From Sinohyriopsis cumingii (Eukaryota; Mollusca; Bivalvia; Unionida; Unionidae), in the NCBI GenBank assembly GCA_028554795.2, contig CM068835.1, positions 33,434,901 through 33,498,900 of the forward strand: a DNA stretch of 64,000 bases, read 5' to 3'. Position numbers and translations under genes: made by a program. Each line of letters opens with the position of its first letter. Position 1 is the stretch's first letter. This document shows positions 13,567 through 25,874 of the stretch, piece after piece. The notes under the pieces were generated by a model. That model worked only from the letters and a program-made list of their open reading frames with translations. It searched no databases and was not told where the DNA came from.

Positions 13567-13880
13567 TTCCGGTGGCCTAGTGGTTAGAGCGTCTGTCACG
13601 GATGCGGGAGGTCGTGGTTTGGATCCCTGGCCGAGTCATACCAAAGACTAACAAAAATGTAACTAACAGCTACCTCACATGGTGTTCAACATTAAGATGT
13701 TAGTGTTAGGACTGGTGTGCCTGGTGTCAGGATAATGTGACTGGATGGGACATCATGCTACATGTCTGCGACAAGATGCCCCAGTGCTAGACATCACTAT
13801 AAACTGCCATGCTGCAAACATCGTAGCGATATGAATGAATGTTTTTTAAAGCTACGTTAAAAATCACACACACTTACACG
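13567..13880 (+). mobile_element. tRNA-derived SINE, family 1, copy 2
   Basis: Head TTCCGGTGGCCTAGTGGTTAGAGCG with a B-box-like GGTTTGGATCCC, then the shared body (CGAGTCATACCAAAGACT, later CAGTGCTAGACATCACTATA) and the end AGCTACGTTAAAAATCACACACA. Same orientation and near full length as the copy at 19716. Confidence 0.88.
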
Positions 13881-16130
13881 AATATGTAATGTTGCATTAA
13901 GATAGTTTCATGAGAGCGATTACTTTGCTGACGTAAGATTGTGATTGTGAGTATCAAGGGTGGGTCATTTCAAATCAGTATAGCGACGTAACTACGTGGG
14001 GCATTTTCATGTAATGAAAACTGCCTTGTTTCTAACATATTTTGTAATATACAAAATATCAGTTTAACACAGTACATTGTATACTATTAAGGACATACCA
14101 TTCTAGGCTAATCTTATCCAGTAAAGCCCGCAAAGACACAAGGAAGGTCAAACGTCTATTTGCGAAATGTTAGATATGTAAAGGTCGAAAGTATAACCAA
14201 ATCGTGATCGTATTATACATACATATCAAACGAAACCAAGAGATCAAGTTACCGACAGCTCCTGAACTTTAAGCTTTGCAAGGCCTAATTATAAACAGCT
14301 AACTGTATAGAAAATTTACTTAGAAAACTAATTTGCCTCTTATATTGGCACTCTGCCCCCCCCCAAACCGATCCACCTCTAAAAAGACCCAAAACACCAC
14401 CTACCCCAAGTTTGTAAATGAAGGGAAACTGCATCGAAAATCGAAGGATTGTGTCCACTTTTGGTTACGTTTAGGACAGGAGATCGATAGGTTGGATTAC
14501 TAAATATGTCTCGAATTGTTTTGCAGGCAAATCTGTAAAACCCAATAATTAAGTTTTAATCGCTTAGTCGACAGTTAGTAATAGATTTCTGCAAAGGAAA
14601 ATAAATATTTAAATTTTGAATAAATACCTAGTCGTTATAAATTAGACATATATCTGTAAAATTTGATCCATCCAACCAAGAATTTGCGCTCACCTCATAT
14701 ACACATATAAATACATACATAAGAACAAACACATATATACAGGCTGATAAACAAAAGAATGCGTAGCGAATCCAAACCTCCTTTAGCCATGCCTGGTAGA
14801 AATGTGGAGTAGTAAGACTTTGGTACGAATTCATAATATTATAGCAATTTAAAGAGAAAAAACCCTCTTTATTAAAGAACTTACTATTAATTTTCTACAT
14901 ACGATTATAATGGTGGTTCAATAGCTCCACAATTGTTTTTGTATCAGAAACAAGAACGTCATTGGATTATCGTTACTGTAAGGACGCACAACGAGACTAT
15001 CTTCATGGTGTCTGATGACGGCCTGTCAAAGCCTAATATCCTTGACAGTGGCAATATTGAGAGCAATTATAGTTTCAATTTTATACCATATATGGTGGGA
15101 TACAAGCAGACCGTTAGAATAAATTAATGCTATTTCTGCAGCGTCATTAACAGATAAAGGACATATATAGTATATATTATTTTAAATAGAAAAAACAAAG
15201 TGAAGGATAAGCTGTTTAAGTCGCAGAATGTTAAAGCTAAATTTTGTAAAATGTTTTTGTTTTCTTCTTCTTACAAGACAGTATGCTTAAATTTGTAAGG
15301 AAGCCTCAGGCAATAATTATAATGCTCGTTACAGGCAGGGCTCGAAAATAATAAAAAAAACTATTAGCGATTTTGCCAGCGGATAACCCGAAGTCACTAA
15401 TACGTTTGGGCGGTGAAAATTGCTGCCGGTTACCTATCATACCCTTTAAGAAATAGTCGTGAGACAGTATTGCTTCCAATGGTTAATTGGTGTATTTACT
15501 GTATTTACTGAGTACCCTTCAAGAACCTTCAAATGACAAGGCATAATAAATAATAAATATTTTGAGCTGCTCATGGTTTCTGTGTTATGACGGTCTTAGC
15601 TCATAAATTGATTATTTTGGGTTTCATTTAAAAAAATGTTACATTCAGATATGGGTATGTTGGAAAAATGTTGATAACTAGCAATTATGCAGAGGTAGAA
15701 TTTACTTTGGAATTTTAGCTAAGTAGTTTTATGACATGCTCTTGAAAAGACTGTTTCAAAACAACTTTACGCATTTAACTAGCATAATATTGTTTACAGT
15801 ATAATTAACACGTCAGTCGCATTCATCAAGAAATCGATTTCAAACGTTATTCCTTATGCTAAGATTTTTACCGTCCCGAACCTAAATTTTACCTAATATT
15901 AATTTCATCATCTCACATGTATCATATATGTACCTAGATTTCTTGCTATCCTCTCATATACAATCCATCACACATGAGAAATTTTAGAAACTTAACTAAT
16001 TTGTGATTTAATTAAGCAGGATCAGTGAAATCTAGACAGGAAAAGTAAATAATATATTATGGTGATCCATCGGGCTAAGGAAAAAAAGTCTGTTGTCAAG
16101 CCCTGAATATAGATAAAATACACGCATGCA
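13881..16130. other. No gene seen
   Basis: AT-rich sequence without a recognised feature. A 64-codon frame at 14933-15127 (+) is the only one that looks mildly protein-like, and no family or splice signals support it. A short poly-C run lies at about 14355. Confidence 0.35.
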
Positions 16131-16132
16131 TG

Positions 16133-16136
<4 letters not shown>

Positions 16137-16168
<32 letters not shown>

Positions 16169-16223
16169 CCATCCATCCATGCATGCATGCGTACGTACGT
16201 ACGTACGTACATACATACATACA
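16137..16223. repeat. Compound microsatellite (CA)n(CATC)n(CATG)n(GTAC)n(ATAC)n
   Basis: Successive short tandem blocks in direct contact. A similar compound CATA/GTAC array lies at 52434-52536. Confidence 0.95.
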
Positions 16224-16680
16224 TAACTCCCAAATACAATGAAATTAGAAATTTGGTTGGACCTACAATATATAAAAGAAACTAAAATCAAATGGCATCA
16301 AAGCAAAGGATGCTAAATTGCGATAAAGCAAAAGAGCACCTGTATTATTAAATTTTACATCGTATATTGTAGTCGAATTCAACTGTTCCAGTTCAGCAAT
16401 AAAGATGAGGCTGTATCTTTCACATCATTACATATGCATCTCATAGACAAACCTGATGTGCAGTTTTATGTTCTTTAGGACCATTATCAGTAATATGTTT
16501 ATTTTCAATTAACATCTCTCGAACAGCTAGTAACATTACAGTTAATATAAATTGTGTTAAATTTCTCTTAAATATATACCATTGCATGGTGTATTTAAAA
16601 TCTGATCAACAGCAAAGGGAATGAGCATTCAGACAACTGTTTTCCTATCCGAAAGCAAACATGAAACAAACACACAAACA

Positions 16681-16711
16681 CACAAGCACACACACACACA
16701 CACACACACAC
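16681..16711. repeat. (CA)n microsatellite
   Basis: CA dinucleotide run of about 30 bp. Confidence 0.95.
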
Positions 16712-17032
16712 GATTTAATTTGTAATTAATTTGATTTAAATGATTGGGTTCTTTTTAATCATTTTATTTTCTTTACAAGTCAATGTTTAGAGAGATATCT
16801 ATGATTTTTAGGCTTTTAAACATTTGATGTCAAGCTGTTTTCTTCTGTTGTGGCTAGTTTTGAGTTTTGAGTTTTTGAGTCTTATTTTAATTTTTCGATT
16901 CTAAAAGACACATTCGTTTCTCTGGGAATATTTTTTGTGCTCATCAAAAAGTCTTGAACATAAACATTTCTTAAAAATTTTATTTGGATTTCCAAAAACC
17001 GGAGGATTAATTATTATGTTTCTACAAGGAAC

Positions 17033-17490
17033 TGTAGACAACATTATTGAACAGGATACAGCATACGTCATCGCCTTCCATCTTGGATTCTTCGTCGGGA
17101 CTCGAACTTGAATTCATTAGAACATTTTATTATTATGACATCTAAATTTTTATTCGTGGATTATTTTTGGATTTGATTCTTAAAACCGTAAGTTCATATT
17201 TTTTAAAATATTTTTTTACATTATTTTTTCCTAAGAAATATATTGTTATATTTTTCAAAGCTTGTTGTTTTCAGTCTTTCTTGTGTTACTGTTTATTTGA
17301 GCCTAAACACGTGCCATAAGAATTCGGTAACTCGTCCCGGATGACTTTGAATTCTGGCTAGAATATTTCAGAAAACTTTGTTTTTTGAAATTTGAATTCC
17401 CCAAGTTTTTAAAATCTTTAATGAAAGCGGCAAGCTTTTTCCAAAATGTCATCCAAAGTAGAAATCTTTCTTTCAAATCCTACCTAGGAG
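17033..17490 (+). mobile_element. LTR plus 5' leader and gag start of the Gmr1-like element (fragment)
   Basis: 17033 to about 17322 aligns with 22264-22485 and 62665-62945: shared CATACGTCATCGC, GGACTCGAACT, TTTTTGGATTTGATTCTTAAAA, CAAAGCTTGTTG and the end GAGCCTAAAC. These look like LTR copies starting TGTTGATAC or similar. It is followed by a leader and ATG 17443, whose first codons match the gag start at 22667 apart from an early stop. The gag is then cut off at about 17.5 kb by the 3' end of a LINE. Confidence 0.6.
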
Positions 17491-17499
17491 CAATTAGAT

Positions 17500-19065
17500 C
17501 TGATACATATTTGGGGCAGATGTTAAATATGTGTTGCAGATTTTGCAGTGGAAGCAATTTATGTTGGCTGGTTTGGGTTCTAAGTGGTTTCCGAAACTGC
17601 TGGCTGGCTTGGTTTTCTCGGTTGTGATTCTGTTAATTATTCTTTGCTCTGGTCTACCTAATTTCGATGGTTTTATGACTCTGTCTGTTTTGTTTAGGAC
17701 GGTAAAGAGTTTCCGTCCTTTGGTAGTTTAAATCCATTTTTCCTACCATTTGGTATTGATGTATTATCTGATATTGCTGTGTATTTCAGTTAGTCTGTAT
17801 TGTATGGGTGCAGTGTTTGGGTCTTTTAATTTTTGTTTGGCGGCCTCATCAGCTAATTCGTTTCCTAAAATTCCTATGTGGGTTGTTATCCACATAAATT
17901 CTACTGTTTGTTTGTTGTTGTTAAGTTCCTTTAGCAGTAAGTATGTTTTCTTTAAGAAATTTTCTCTTGAGTCAGTGTTGTTTGATTTGATTGATAATAT
18001 GACGCTGAGCGAGTCAATTATGATTACAGATTAGGTTATGTTATTAATTTTAATCCATTTAAGTGCTTCAAGAATTGCCCAGAATTCTGTTGTAAAGGTG
18101 GATCAGTGGTCAGGAAGTCTGTCTCCCATTTGAGTGTTGAATTCTGGGATTACTAAAGCTGCTGCTGTCCTGGGTGGTGTAGTAATTTTAGAGCCGTCAG
18201 TGTAGAATTTGACAAAGCTGGAGTAAGTGTTCAGTGTTTCCATTGTAATAACTAATTTCATCTTTTGTTCTTGATCTACTTTGTTGCCAAGGTCCGTTGC
18301 TTTGGTGTTTATTATTGGTTTAGATGTTATCCAGGGAGCCTGGTCTGGGTATTCCAATAGTTCTGCCAGATAGGCATTGATTGGTAATTGTTCTATGAGT
18401 TCATGTATGAGTTTGCCTCCTGGAATAGTTGGTATGCGGCTGAATGGTTTATTGCACCTTTGTATGGCTTTTCTGGTGGGGTGCGTATTTGGGTGGATTC
18501 ACAATCGTGCTGAATATCTTAAGATGAGCTCATGACGCCTTAGTTGCAGCGGTAGTTCTCCAATGAGTATTTGCATGTCGTCTAATGATGTAGATGGGAG
18601 GGTGCCTGTACAGGTAGCCAGCGCTTTTCTTTGCATAATGTCATGTTGTTTAAGGTATTTTTGTTAATCTGAGTTATATACCTGGCATCCATAGTCCAGT
18701 TTGTTCTGATGAGAGCTCTGTATATAGTTGTTAGGGTTTCTTGATTGGATCCCCATGTGGTTCCTTTTAGGTTTTTAAGTAGGTTTGGGTCTTTATTCCA
18801 GCTATTTATCAGGTTTTGGATATGGTGGCCCCAATTTAGGTGTTCATCATAGTACATACCTAGGAATCTTACTACCTTGACATATTTGATAGGTTAATTT
18901 TGAATGAATAGTTTTGGGTATATTAGATTGTTGTTACACTTAGGGACGAAGATAATCGCTACTGTCTTTCATGTGATATTTTGAATCCTGATTTGTCTCC
19001 CCATATCCATATTTTATCACGGCTTAGCTGGATACCTCTAAATTTTCTTTGTAACGTACCCCCCG
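17500..19065 (-). pseudogene. 5'-truncated LINE with RNase H domain
   Basis: Read on the minus strand. 19020-18958 gives a reverse-transcriptase fragment ending KSGFKISHE, and 18857-18582 continues with the RT connection region (YDEHLNWGHHIQNLINSWN). 18357-18103 holds the RNase H start (FVKFYTDGSKI), and further frames to about 17.85 kb carry the RNase H end (GNELADEAAK). The catalytic FADD box of the RT is not present, so the copy is 5'-truncated, and stops and frame changes break the rest. A C-terminal RNase H points to the I/Jockey group of LINEs. It lies against a truncated gag, suggesting insertion into the LTR element. Confidence 0.75.
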
Positions 19066-19144
19066 TGGTTTTGCTACGTATTCCCGTATTGAGAATGGGA
19101 TGGTCCAGTTGTGAATAGACTCGTCGGGTAACTTGATAGGTCAC

Positions 19145-19475
19145 ATGGTACCAGTGTAGATAAAACCGGTATGGGCGCTCGAGATTTCGATGCGTACTGT
19201 CCCCGTAGAAAGAAGACTAGATATAGACGCTATAAATCAGAAAGATAATAGTGAGGCAATTATTAGCATAAATACGCTAGAGATGAAATTCCTGAGGAAG
19301 GCTTTCCACGCCTCAAGCGATATTAACCTCGAGTGAATCGTTGTTTTTAGCTTATTCGTATAGGCAAGCGCCAGAGTTCTAAAATTCTTATTTGGGCGCC
19401 GATACCAATCTCTGAGTAAAAACAGAGTACGAGCAGCATGCGGGAATGTTCGCTGCCAAAGCTGTAAATATTCCT
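19145..19475. other. Unassigned segment of distinct composition
   Basis: Higher GC and less repetitive than its surroundings, between a truncated LINE and a poly-C tract. Words such as CTAGAGATGAAATTCCTGAGG recall conserved RNA genes, but no rRNA, tRNA or protein match can be supported by eye. Confidence 0.25.
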
Positions 19476-19483
19476 TTATGCAA

Positions 19484-19502
19484 GCCCCCCCCCCCCCCCC
19501 CC
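19484..19502. repeat. Poly-C tract
   Basis: A run of about 18 C residues. Confidence 0.95.
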
Positions 19503-19654
19503 GTCACAATCCATTTAGATTATTCGAAAGATGGGGATCCACAATAAATTGGTTTACTAAATTAAATCTTGTTTTTTTCTTTCTTCTTTTTAAAACAAAT
19601 AATTTTATGTCATCATCCGTGATTATTCTTCTTGCAAATTATATTAACTTATAT

Positions 19655-20007
19655 CATTAAAAAATGTATTTTCATCTGCATAGTTTGTGGCAGTACATCT
19701 TTTCCTGATATTTTCCTAGTGGTTAGAGCGTCCGCCTCGGATGCGGGAGGTTGTGGGTTCGATCCCCGGCCGAGTCATACCAAAGACTTACAAAAATGGT
19801 ACTAACAGCTGCCTCGCTTGGCGCTCAGCATTAAAAGGTTATTGTTAGGACTGGTCGGCATGATGTCAGGATAATGTGACTGGGTGGGACATTATGCCAC
19901 ATGTCTGGGTCATGATGCCCCAGTGCTAGACATCACTATAAACTGCCACACTGCAGACATCGTAGCGATATGACTGAAAATTGTTAAAGCTACGTTAAAA
20001 ATCCAAA

Positions 20008-20045
<38 letters not shown>

Positions 20046-20225
20046 GATACTTTTCATTTCATCTGCATATTTTAAGGCATTTGTTCCTCATACATTCAAT
20101 TCCAGATACATATTTTTGACAGATATTTTCTTCCTAACATTTTTCATTTAATCAGCATATTTTTTCAACAGTCATATTTTTCCTGATATTTTCCATTTCA
20201 TCTAGATATTTTACAACAGTCATAT
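19655..20225. repeat. AT-rich tandem repeat split by a SINE
   Basis: Units of roughly 50-55 bp built on TTTTCATTTCATCTGCATATTTTA and CAACAGTCATATTTTTCCTGATA occur on both sides of the SINE at 19716-20042 (19660-19715 and 20043-20225). The SINE therefore inserted into an existing minisatellite. Confidence 0.65.
19716..20042 (+). mobile_element. tRNA-derived SINE, family 1, copy 3, with target-site duplication
   Basis: Head CTAGTGGTTAGAGCGTCCG with box B GGGTTCGATCCC, the shared body, and a (CA)n tail. It is flanked by CCTGATATTTTC (19704-19715) and CCTGATACTTTTC (20043-20055), a 12-13 bp duplication as made by LINE-driven insertion. The B box is the best preserved of the three copies. Confidence 0.9.
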
Positions 20226-20605
20226 TTTTAAAACTATTTGTGTATTTCCTAAATAACCGGATAACAATTATTTAGAAGAAACACGTTTTTTCTTTTCTTT
20301 TGGGAAAGGTTATAATTCTAGTTTCCATTGAACACAAAAAAGACTTGCTTGTCCTGAAAGGGTGGCTATGATATAAACTGCGCCTCCTTTACAAAGTTTT
20401 GTTGTGATATAATGTACATTAAATATGTATGAATGCACATACAATAGCATGTATTACTACAACCACGAAAATTGTTCATCAGGTACACATCTCGTGTCAC
20501 TACTTTACATGTACGTGTGATCTAGACCCATATAGTGTCCAAAATTAAGTTTCCAAAATTAAGTTTTTATCTGCCTTTGCACATCTGAAAAATCCGAGGG
20601 AGTTC

Positions 20606-20652
20606 TCTCTTTCTCTCTCTGTCTCCCTCTCTGTCTCTGTCTCTGTCTCTCA
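20606..20652. repeat. TCTC/TCTG microsatellite
   Basis: Imperfect CT-rich tetramers, the counterpart of 5487-5546 in the duplicated segment. Confidence 0.85.
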
Positions 20653-20719
20653 TTCGCGAGCGCTGGAGCTTTTCTTTTAGCGCTATGTCTCCACTTCTTA
20701 GAGTGTAAAATTCCAGACA

Positions 20720-22240
20720 TTACTCTTTTAAGGCAAGGGAATGAAAACAAAATGAAAGGGCAATCAAATTTATCGACCTAAGCTGATGTGCAGATCAGAA
20801 GAGAATAAACAGCCTCACCATGAGCCATTTAATAAAGATGAAATTACGAAAGAATAAATAATTGAACACAAGAAGGAAAGACATTTAAATGTGCCAGACA
20901 TACACATAAAAGCATCTGAATATTTAAAAATAATAGACTGGATGAGTGCCACTCATTTTGATGAACTTAGTAATTGTACCAACAAAAAAAAATAAATAAA
21001 AAAAAATAAGAAGAAATTACGAATCGCAATCATTATCGGGTTAATTCCATTATTACGACTCTAGGTGATTAATTGTGACAGAAAAAGTGAAAGCAACAAT
21101 TTAAGTAAAATAGACATGTCATTTATTTTTCTAGAATTCAAAAGTGAAAATTCTAGACACATTTGCAACTTTTGTGAATTAAATACCAAATAATTCTAAA
21201 TGTCATATTACATGTTGAAAAATATAGAGTGCTTTGAATGCATTCATATAGACAAGAATGTCCTGAGATGCCACTATGACGCAATCCTGAACGTCTTTGA
21301 CTGGTTCAGAAAACGATTCAAATTAATATATTAATTTCAACTCAATAAATACATTAGAAATTCCAATGAATGATTCAAATGAATAAATCGTCTCCAATTG
21401 CAACAGAACTGTAAAGTCTGATCAATGGATGAATTATTTGTTTAATATTTATTTTTTTAATGTTTATATAATCGTTCACTTGACCTACACCGTAATATAA
21501 TGAGAATCATTCCAAAGCAAACTTCGTCTAATTGTAAACAAGATTTGCTTTACTAAAATGACTGAAAACATCTTGTTCACAACTGAACATCATGGACAAA
21601 AGATGGTTATGTAAATATTCAGTTTTCAACTTACAATCCAGGCCAAAAGTTACGTACGCAATTAAAATGAAATTTACATAACTCTATTGGCATGAGAACA
21701 AAGATTAGTGTACAATCCTTAAATACAAGTCAGCATTTATTCAGAATAAATGTAGGCCTACAGCCCTGATATTCTGAGGAATAAAATAAACAATAAACAG
21801 TATACCTTAAATGCCAGTTTTGAAAATGGTAAATACTGTAATTTGTATCTCACAGTGTGTAAAAAATTTGGTTCGTAATGTACACCCTAAAATGTAACCA
21901 GACCTTACTAAATTCTTGATTAAAAAGAAGATTCCTTTCATAGGACCACGAAATCACTCTTCCTATTTCATAAAGTTACTTTAATATAGGATAACAATCA
22001 TATGGGGTTTCAGATTCATCCAGATTAAAACACAGTTAGAAACAAAACTGAATATATCTCTTGATATCATTAACTGACGATGGATAACGACCAACTCATC
22101 CAATAGAGCATGGAGAATTTTCTTTTTGTCCTATCTAAGAAAATATTTATAGAATCTTATTTGAACATTATAAACAATTAATACACTCAAGTCTCCGTAG
22201 TTTAGATGTATATAACAGTAAATTTAAAACTTGAATATTA
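20720..22240 (+). repeat. Segmental duplication, copy B (left part)
   Basis: Diverged partner of 5.6-8.3 kb: AAAGGGCAATCAAATTTATCG with CCTAAGCTGATGTGCAGAT (20755), ACTGTAATTTGTATCTCACAG with CCTAAAATGTAACCAGACC (21835), and GGATAACGACCAACTC with TTATTTGAACATT (22080). It stops at about 22.24 kb where an LTR begins, and the next homologous block resumes at about 42.74 kb. There is no gene within it. Confidence 0.65.
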
Positions 22241-22263
22241 TTTTCTGTGGTTCAGCAAGGAAC

Positions 22264-22490
22264 TGTTGATACATCCGGAAGACACTTACCACAACTCAGA
22301 TTCATTTAGGACTTATTATTTCTAGGACTTCTATTTATTTATTCTTGGCTTATTTTTGGAATTTACTCGAGAACCGTAAGATCTTTTTCTCATTTTTACC
22401 TTGTTTTTCTAAAGAAATAATTTATTTCTTAAATTTACAAAGCTTGTTGTCTTCACTGTTTTCTTGTTACTGTTTTGAAGAGCCTAATAC
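22264..22490 (+). mobile_element. 5' LTR of a Gmr1-like retrotransposon
   Basis: Starts near TGTTGATACATCC and ends near GAGCCTAATACC, matching the LTR-like segments at 17033 and 62665 with a central deletion. The following TGGGGGCGCTCGTTCTTG is in the position of a primer-binding site and leader. Confidence 0.55.
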
Positions 22491-22666
22491 CAAACAAGGA
22501 AAATTGGGGGCGCTCGTTCTTGAAATATATCGATTTTGGTTAAAATATTTCAATAAACTTGGGGTTGTTTTAAAATTTAAATTGACCTAGTTTTTGAAAT
22601 TTTTAAAAACCCAAGCATTATTTTTCATTTTAAAATCTATAGTGAAATCAACAGGCTTTTCTTACA

Positions 22667-24220
22667 ATGTCGTCAATGCTGAAGATCTTTCTTTCAAATT
22701 CTGCCAGGCAACAATTAGACCTTTTGAAAACAGATGAATTGATTCAACTTGCCAGGAAATATGATCTTTCCGACGCAAAAGCTTCCTTATCGAAGCAAGA
22801 AATAAAAAATATTTTGGTTCAGTATTTGGTGGAACAAATGTTTTGGATAAACGTGCTTTGGTTTCGATCAGTAAGTCTGTATCAGACTCTGACATAAAAG
22901 TAAAGGAATTAAAATTAAAATAAAAGATGAAATTAGAGTTAAAGAAGCTGGAAGTTCAGAACGATAAAGAAGAAAAACAAATGCAGTTGCAATTGGAAAA
23001 AGATAAAGAGCAAATGTTATTACAGAAAGATAAAGAGGACAAACAAATGTAATTATTAAAGAAAGAGAGACAGAAATCGAGACAAATGCTAATGCAAAGA
23101 GAGAAGGAAGAGAGGGAATTTCAATTTAGCATAAAAGAAATGGAGCTGGCAAGTGAAAAACACATTCTCAATTTAGATACAAATTCAAGTTTTGATGTTA
23201 CAAAGAATATAAGGTTAGTGCCCTCTTTCAGAGAAAATGAAATAGACCAATATTTGGAATGGGAGCATTGGACTCTATAATTAGCATGTGTACCTACTGG
23301 TAAAGCTAGTGATATTTACCATTGACTGTCACTACAGCAGAATGGTGACTATGATGTGGTTAAAGAATGCATCATAAAAGGTTATGAGTTAGTCCCTGAG
23401 GCTTATCGGCTAAAATTCAGAAACAATTAAAAGAAGCTGAACAAACTCATGTCAAATTTGCAAGAGAAATACAGCAGTTATTTGATAAATAGTGCTTAAC
23501 CAAGAAAATTTATCAAGATTATAAAAGTCTCAAACGATTTGTATTACATGTGAAATGTATCCATAGTGATTTTAAAACTTATCTTGATGAGCGAAAGAAC
23601 GAAACCTTGGAAAATGCTGCTCGTGCTGCTGACGAGTATTCTTTAGCTCATAAAGTTCCTCTTGTAAATAAGACTTCCAATCAGCAGTCGTCTCGCAGAA
23701 AATTATTTCAGCCTAATACAAGCCCTTCTAAATCTCAGTCTAGCACAACGTTTAGAAATTAGCTTCCAATAAGCTTGATCAAAAATCCTTGTCTCTCCTA
23801 TGTGTACCTAAAAGAAGAAAGAACACGTTTTTTTTCTGATTGCACCAAATTGAAAAATAAGAATCAAAATCAAGACAGACTTATAAAAAATGCTCTTATT
23901 TTTAAGAGGTCAAGGGCAGGTTTATGTATTGAAGGCAATACATGTGTTGGGTCTAATAAACCCCTGCTTGAATCTTTTATGGAAAATTATGAAACATTCA
24001 TATCGAAGGGTTCTATATCACTCAAAATCGTCTATTATCATGTCCTTAGCCTTTTCTGAAAAGTCCTATCCTAATGAATGTGTTCTTCTTCAGGGAGTAG
24101 AGAGCAGTTTTGTTAATGTTCCTCTCCATTGCGTAAATTTGTCACCGACATAGTCTCAGGACCCACGACAGGTGAAACAGTGTTTGCTTTACCCGTTGAG
24201 TGCAATCATTTGTTACTAGA
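22667..24220 (+). pseudogene. Gag and start of protease, Gmr1-like LTR retrotransposon (broken)
   Basis: ATG 22667 opens a gag protein with a SAP-like N-terminus (LKTDELIQLARKYDL), then a Lys/Glu-rich coiled coil (about 22.9-23.15 kb, interrupted by stops) and a segment RLVPSFRENEIDQYLEWEHW. A region typical of retroelement gag core and its downstream end follows (23.3-23.76 kb, LDERKNETLENAARAADEYSLAHKVP). A cysteine-containing stretch is degraded. From 23.95 kb the protease region begins but lacks an intact D-T-G. The copy ends at 24.22 kb in a microsatellite. Gag packages the RNA of the element; this copy is dead. The equivalent regions recur at 52.7 and 56.2 kb. Confidence 0.75.
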
Positions 24221-24222
24221 CA

Positions 24223-24223
<1 letters not shown>

Positions 24224-24285
<62 letters not shown>

Positions 24286-24296
24286 ACACACAAACC
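24224..24296. repeat. (TC)n(CA)n microsatellite
   Basis: TC then CA dinucleotides, directly next to the 3' end of the minus-strand LINE fragment. Confidence 0.95.
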
Positions 24297-24297
24297 C

Positions 24298-24660
24298 TAA
24301 CAACCAGCTTCCTCCATTCTTCTCGATTTTCCGTCTTTCTCAGTGAGTCGCTCAGTGTAAAGCCTGTCCACTCTCGAATGTTATCTTCCCACCTCTTTCT
24401 TTGCCTGCCTCTCTTTCTTCTTCCTTGTACAATGCCTTGTAGGATTGTCTTGCAAGTCCTGATGATCGTGAGACATGCCCAAACCACTGCAGTTTCCATT
24501 TTTTCACTATGGTCAAGAGGTCATCGTGAGGTCCAATGGCTTGTCTTATCCTTTGCCGTATTTTTCATTGGTGATATGATCTTTGTATATGACGCCGAGG
24601 ATCTTTCGGAAGCATCTCATCTATGTAGCCTGTGTCCTTTTCTCCAAGTCTGCTGTTATG
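24298..24660 (-). pseudogene. LINE reverse-transcriptase C-terminus (fragment)
   Basis: Minus-strand frames contain a typical C-terminal end of LINE polyproteins: a WFGHVSR-like stretch, then GRRKRGRQRKRWEDNIREWTG and ENREEWRKLV. Two frames are needed to read it. Only the last 110 or so codons remain. It lies between a truncated gag and an AT microsatellite, so it is another nested insertion. Confidence 0.75.
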
Positions 24661-24667
24661 TTCCATG

Positions 24668-24746
<79 letters not shown>
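24668..24746. repeat. (AT)n microsatellite
   Basis: About 75 bp of AT dinucleotides. Confidence 0.97.
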
Positions 24747-24748
<2 letters not shown>

Positions 24749-24837
24749 CAAATCAAATGTCGAATAACAATCCTTTCAATTGTACTGGATCCAGCAAGGG
24801 ATCACGTGTGTCACGGGTGATTAAGATAAATGCAATA

Positions 24838-25873
24838 AACCGACAACGAACAGTGCGAAACTAGTATCTAGCTAGCCTGACCACTTTTGACTCTTTAATG
24901 AGTATTTTTCAAATGCAAATATAAAACATAGACAATACAAACAAATAAAACAGAAAAACGGTTGCTTGCAAATCTTTACATGGCTGTTTCTGAATGAATT
25001 CAACCGTTTAACTTTATTATGTTTCACTTTGTTTATTTCAGCTTGTTGCTGATACTGGAAAATATTTGTATTGACCTATAAATTGATGAGCCATAACTTC
25101 TTCTGTTATTTTATGTAATTTTAAATAAGCACAAATTATATCCCGGATGTTTCATTGTCACAGTAGTCATAGGCTATTAAGCAAGTCTAGAGAATTACTC
25201 AAAAGAAAATGTGTCGGCAGCAAAAGACAATTTTATTTGTGCCAGGTTATCTTTTTCTAGTTCTAAGGTGGCGTATCCAGTAAGATTCCTTTTCTTTCGG
25301 GGTTTGAGGACTCCATTTGGGGTTGTGAGCAATTGCAATAACTGTTATATCACTGAATGTGTGGCAGGAGGAAGATAAATATTCTGCAATCGAGCTTAAA
25401 TACAGCTTCTTTGTCAACCAATCAGATCTATGAAGGTTGATCCTTTTGTGTAGCTTTTCAGTTTCTCCGACATACTGAAGGCTACAGATCTTACATGTGA
25501 TGAGATAAATTACATTCTCTGTTTTGCATAATTTGTTTGGACCATGTATGTTTAGTTTTGCTCTAGTCACTGTGCTAGAAAATGTCTTGGTCTCTATCAT
25601 ATGTTGACGGTTTTGCACCTTTTATCCTCACGGGGGCCAGATTGACTAGGGTGGTTTTGATTAGTTATTGGCGTCAGCTTCGCCCTGACTAGTATGTCCA
25701 TGAGGTTTTTCGGTCTCCAGTAGGCGACTACATGTTTGTTAGGGAGTATTAACTTTAGTGCGTCTATGATTCCACGATGGGCCAATGTTTCCCGATAATT
25801 TTACCTACCTTGGGGTTGTCTGGATAGTAGGTCAGGATAAATGGTATCCTATCAGCATTTTCCTTATTTCCAT
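24838..25873 (-). pseudogene. Penelope-like element, 3' half: RT end, GIY-YIG endonuclease and 3' region
   Basis: Reading right to left from the edge of the virus-like element: 25873-25600 gives the RT C-terminus (RIPFILTYYPDNPKVGKII, VVAYWRPKNLMDILVRAKL), with a frame change near 25785. 25618-25247 gives the GIY-YIG-type endonuclease domain (VIYLITCKICSLQYVGET, then RINLHRSD and a late NPKW...E.YWI). 25246-24838 is noncoding and matches the fragment at 11200-11465. The GIY-YIG domain fused behind RT is diagnostic of Penelope-like elements. The rest of the RT lies at 42228-42612, on the other side of the virus-like element, showing that the latter inserted into it. Confidence 0.88.
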
Positions 25874-25874
25874 A
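25869..25874. repeat. Target-site duplication, left (TCCATA)
   Basis: Six bases abutting the left TIR. The right flank reads TCATA (42227-42231), the same word with one C missing. Polinton-type integrases make 6-bp duplications. Confidence 0.6.

Noticed and set aside
14933..15127. 64-codon frame as a gene
   Set aside because: No family, start context or splice signals; kept only as a remark.
17385..18034. Plus-strand frames with hydrophobic residues
   Set aside because: Antisense of the LINE RNase H region; the minus-strand reading has recognisable domains.
24129..24668. Long plus-strand frame over the microsatellite
   Set aside because: Antisense of a LINE C-terminus and simple repeats.
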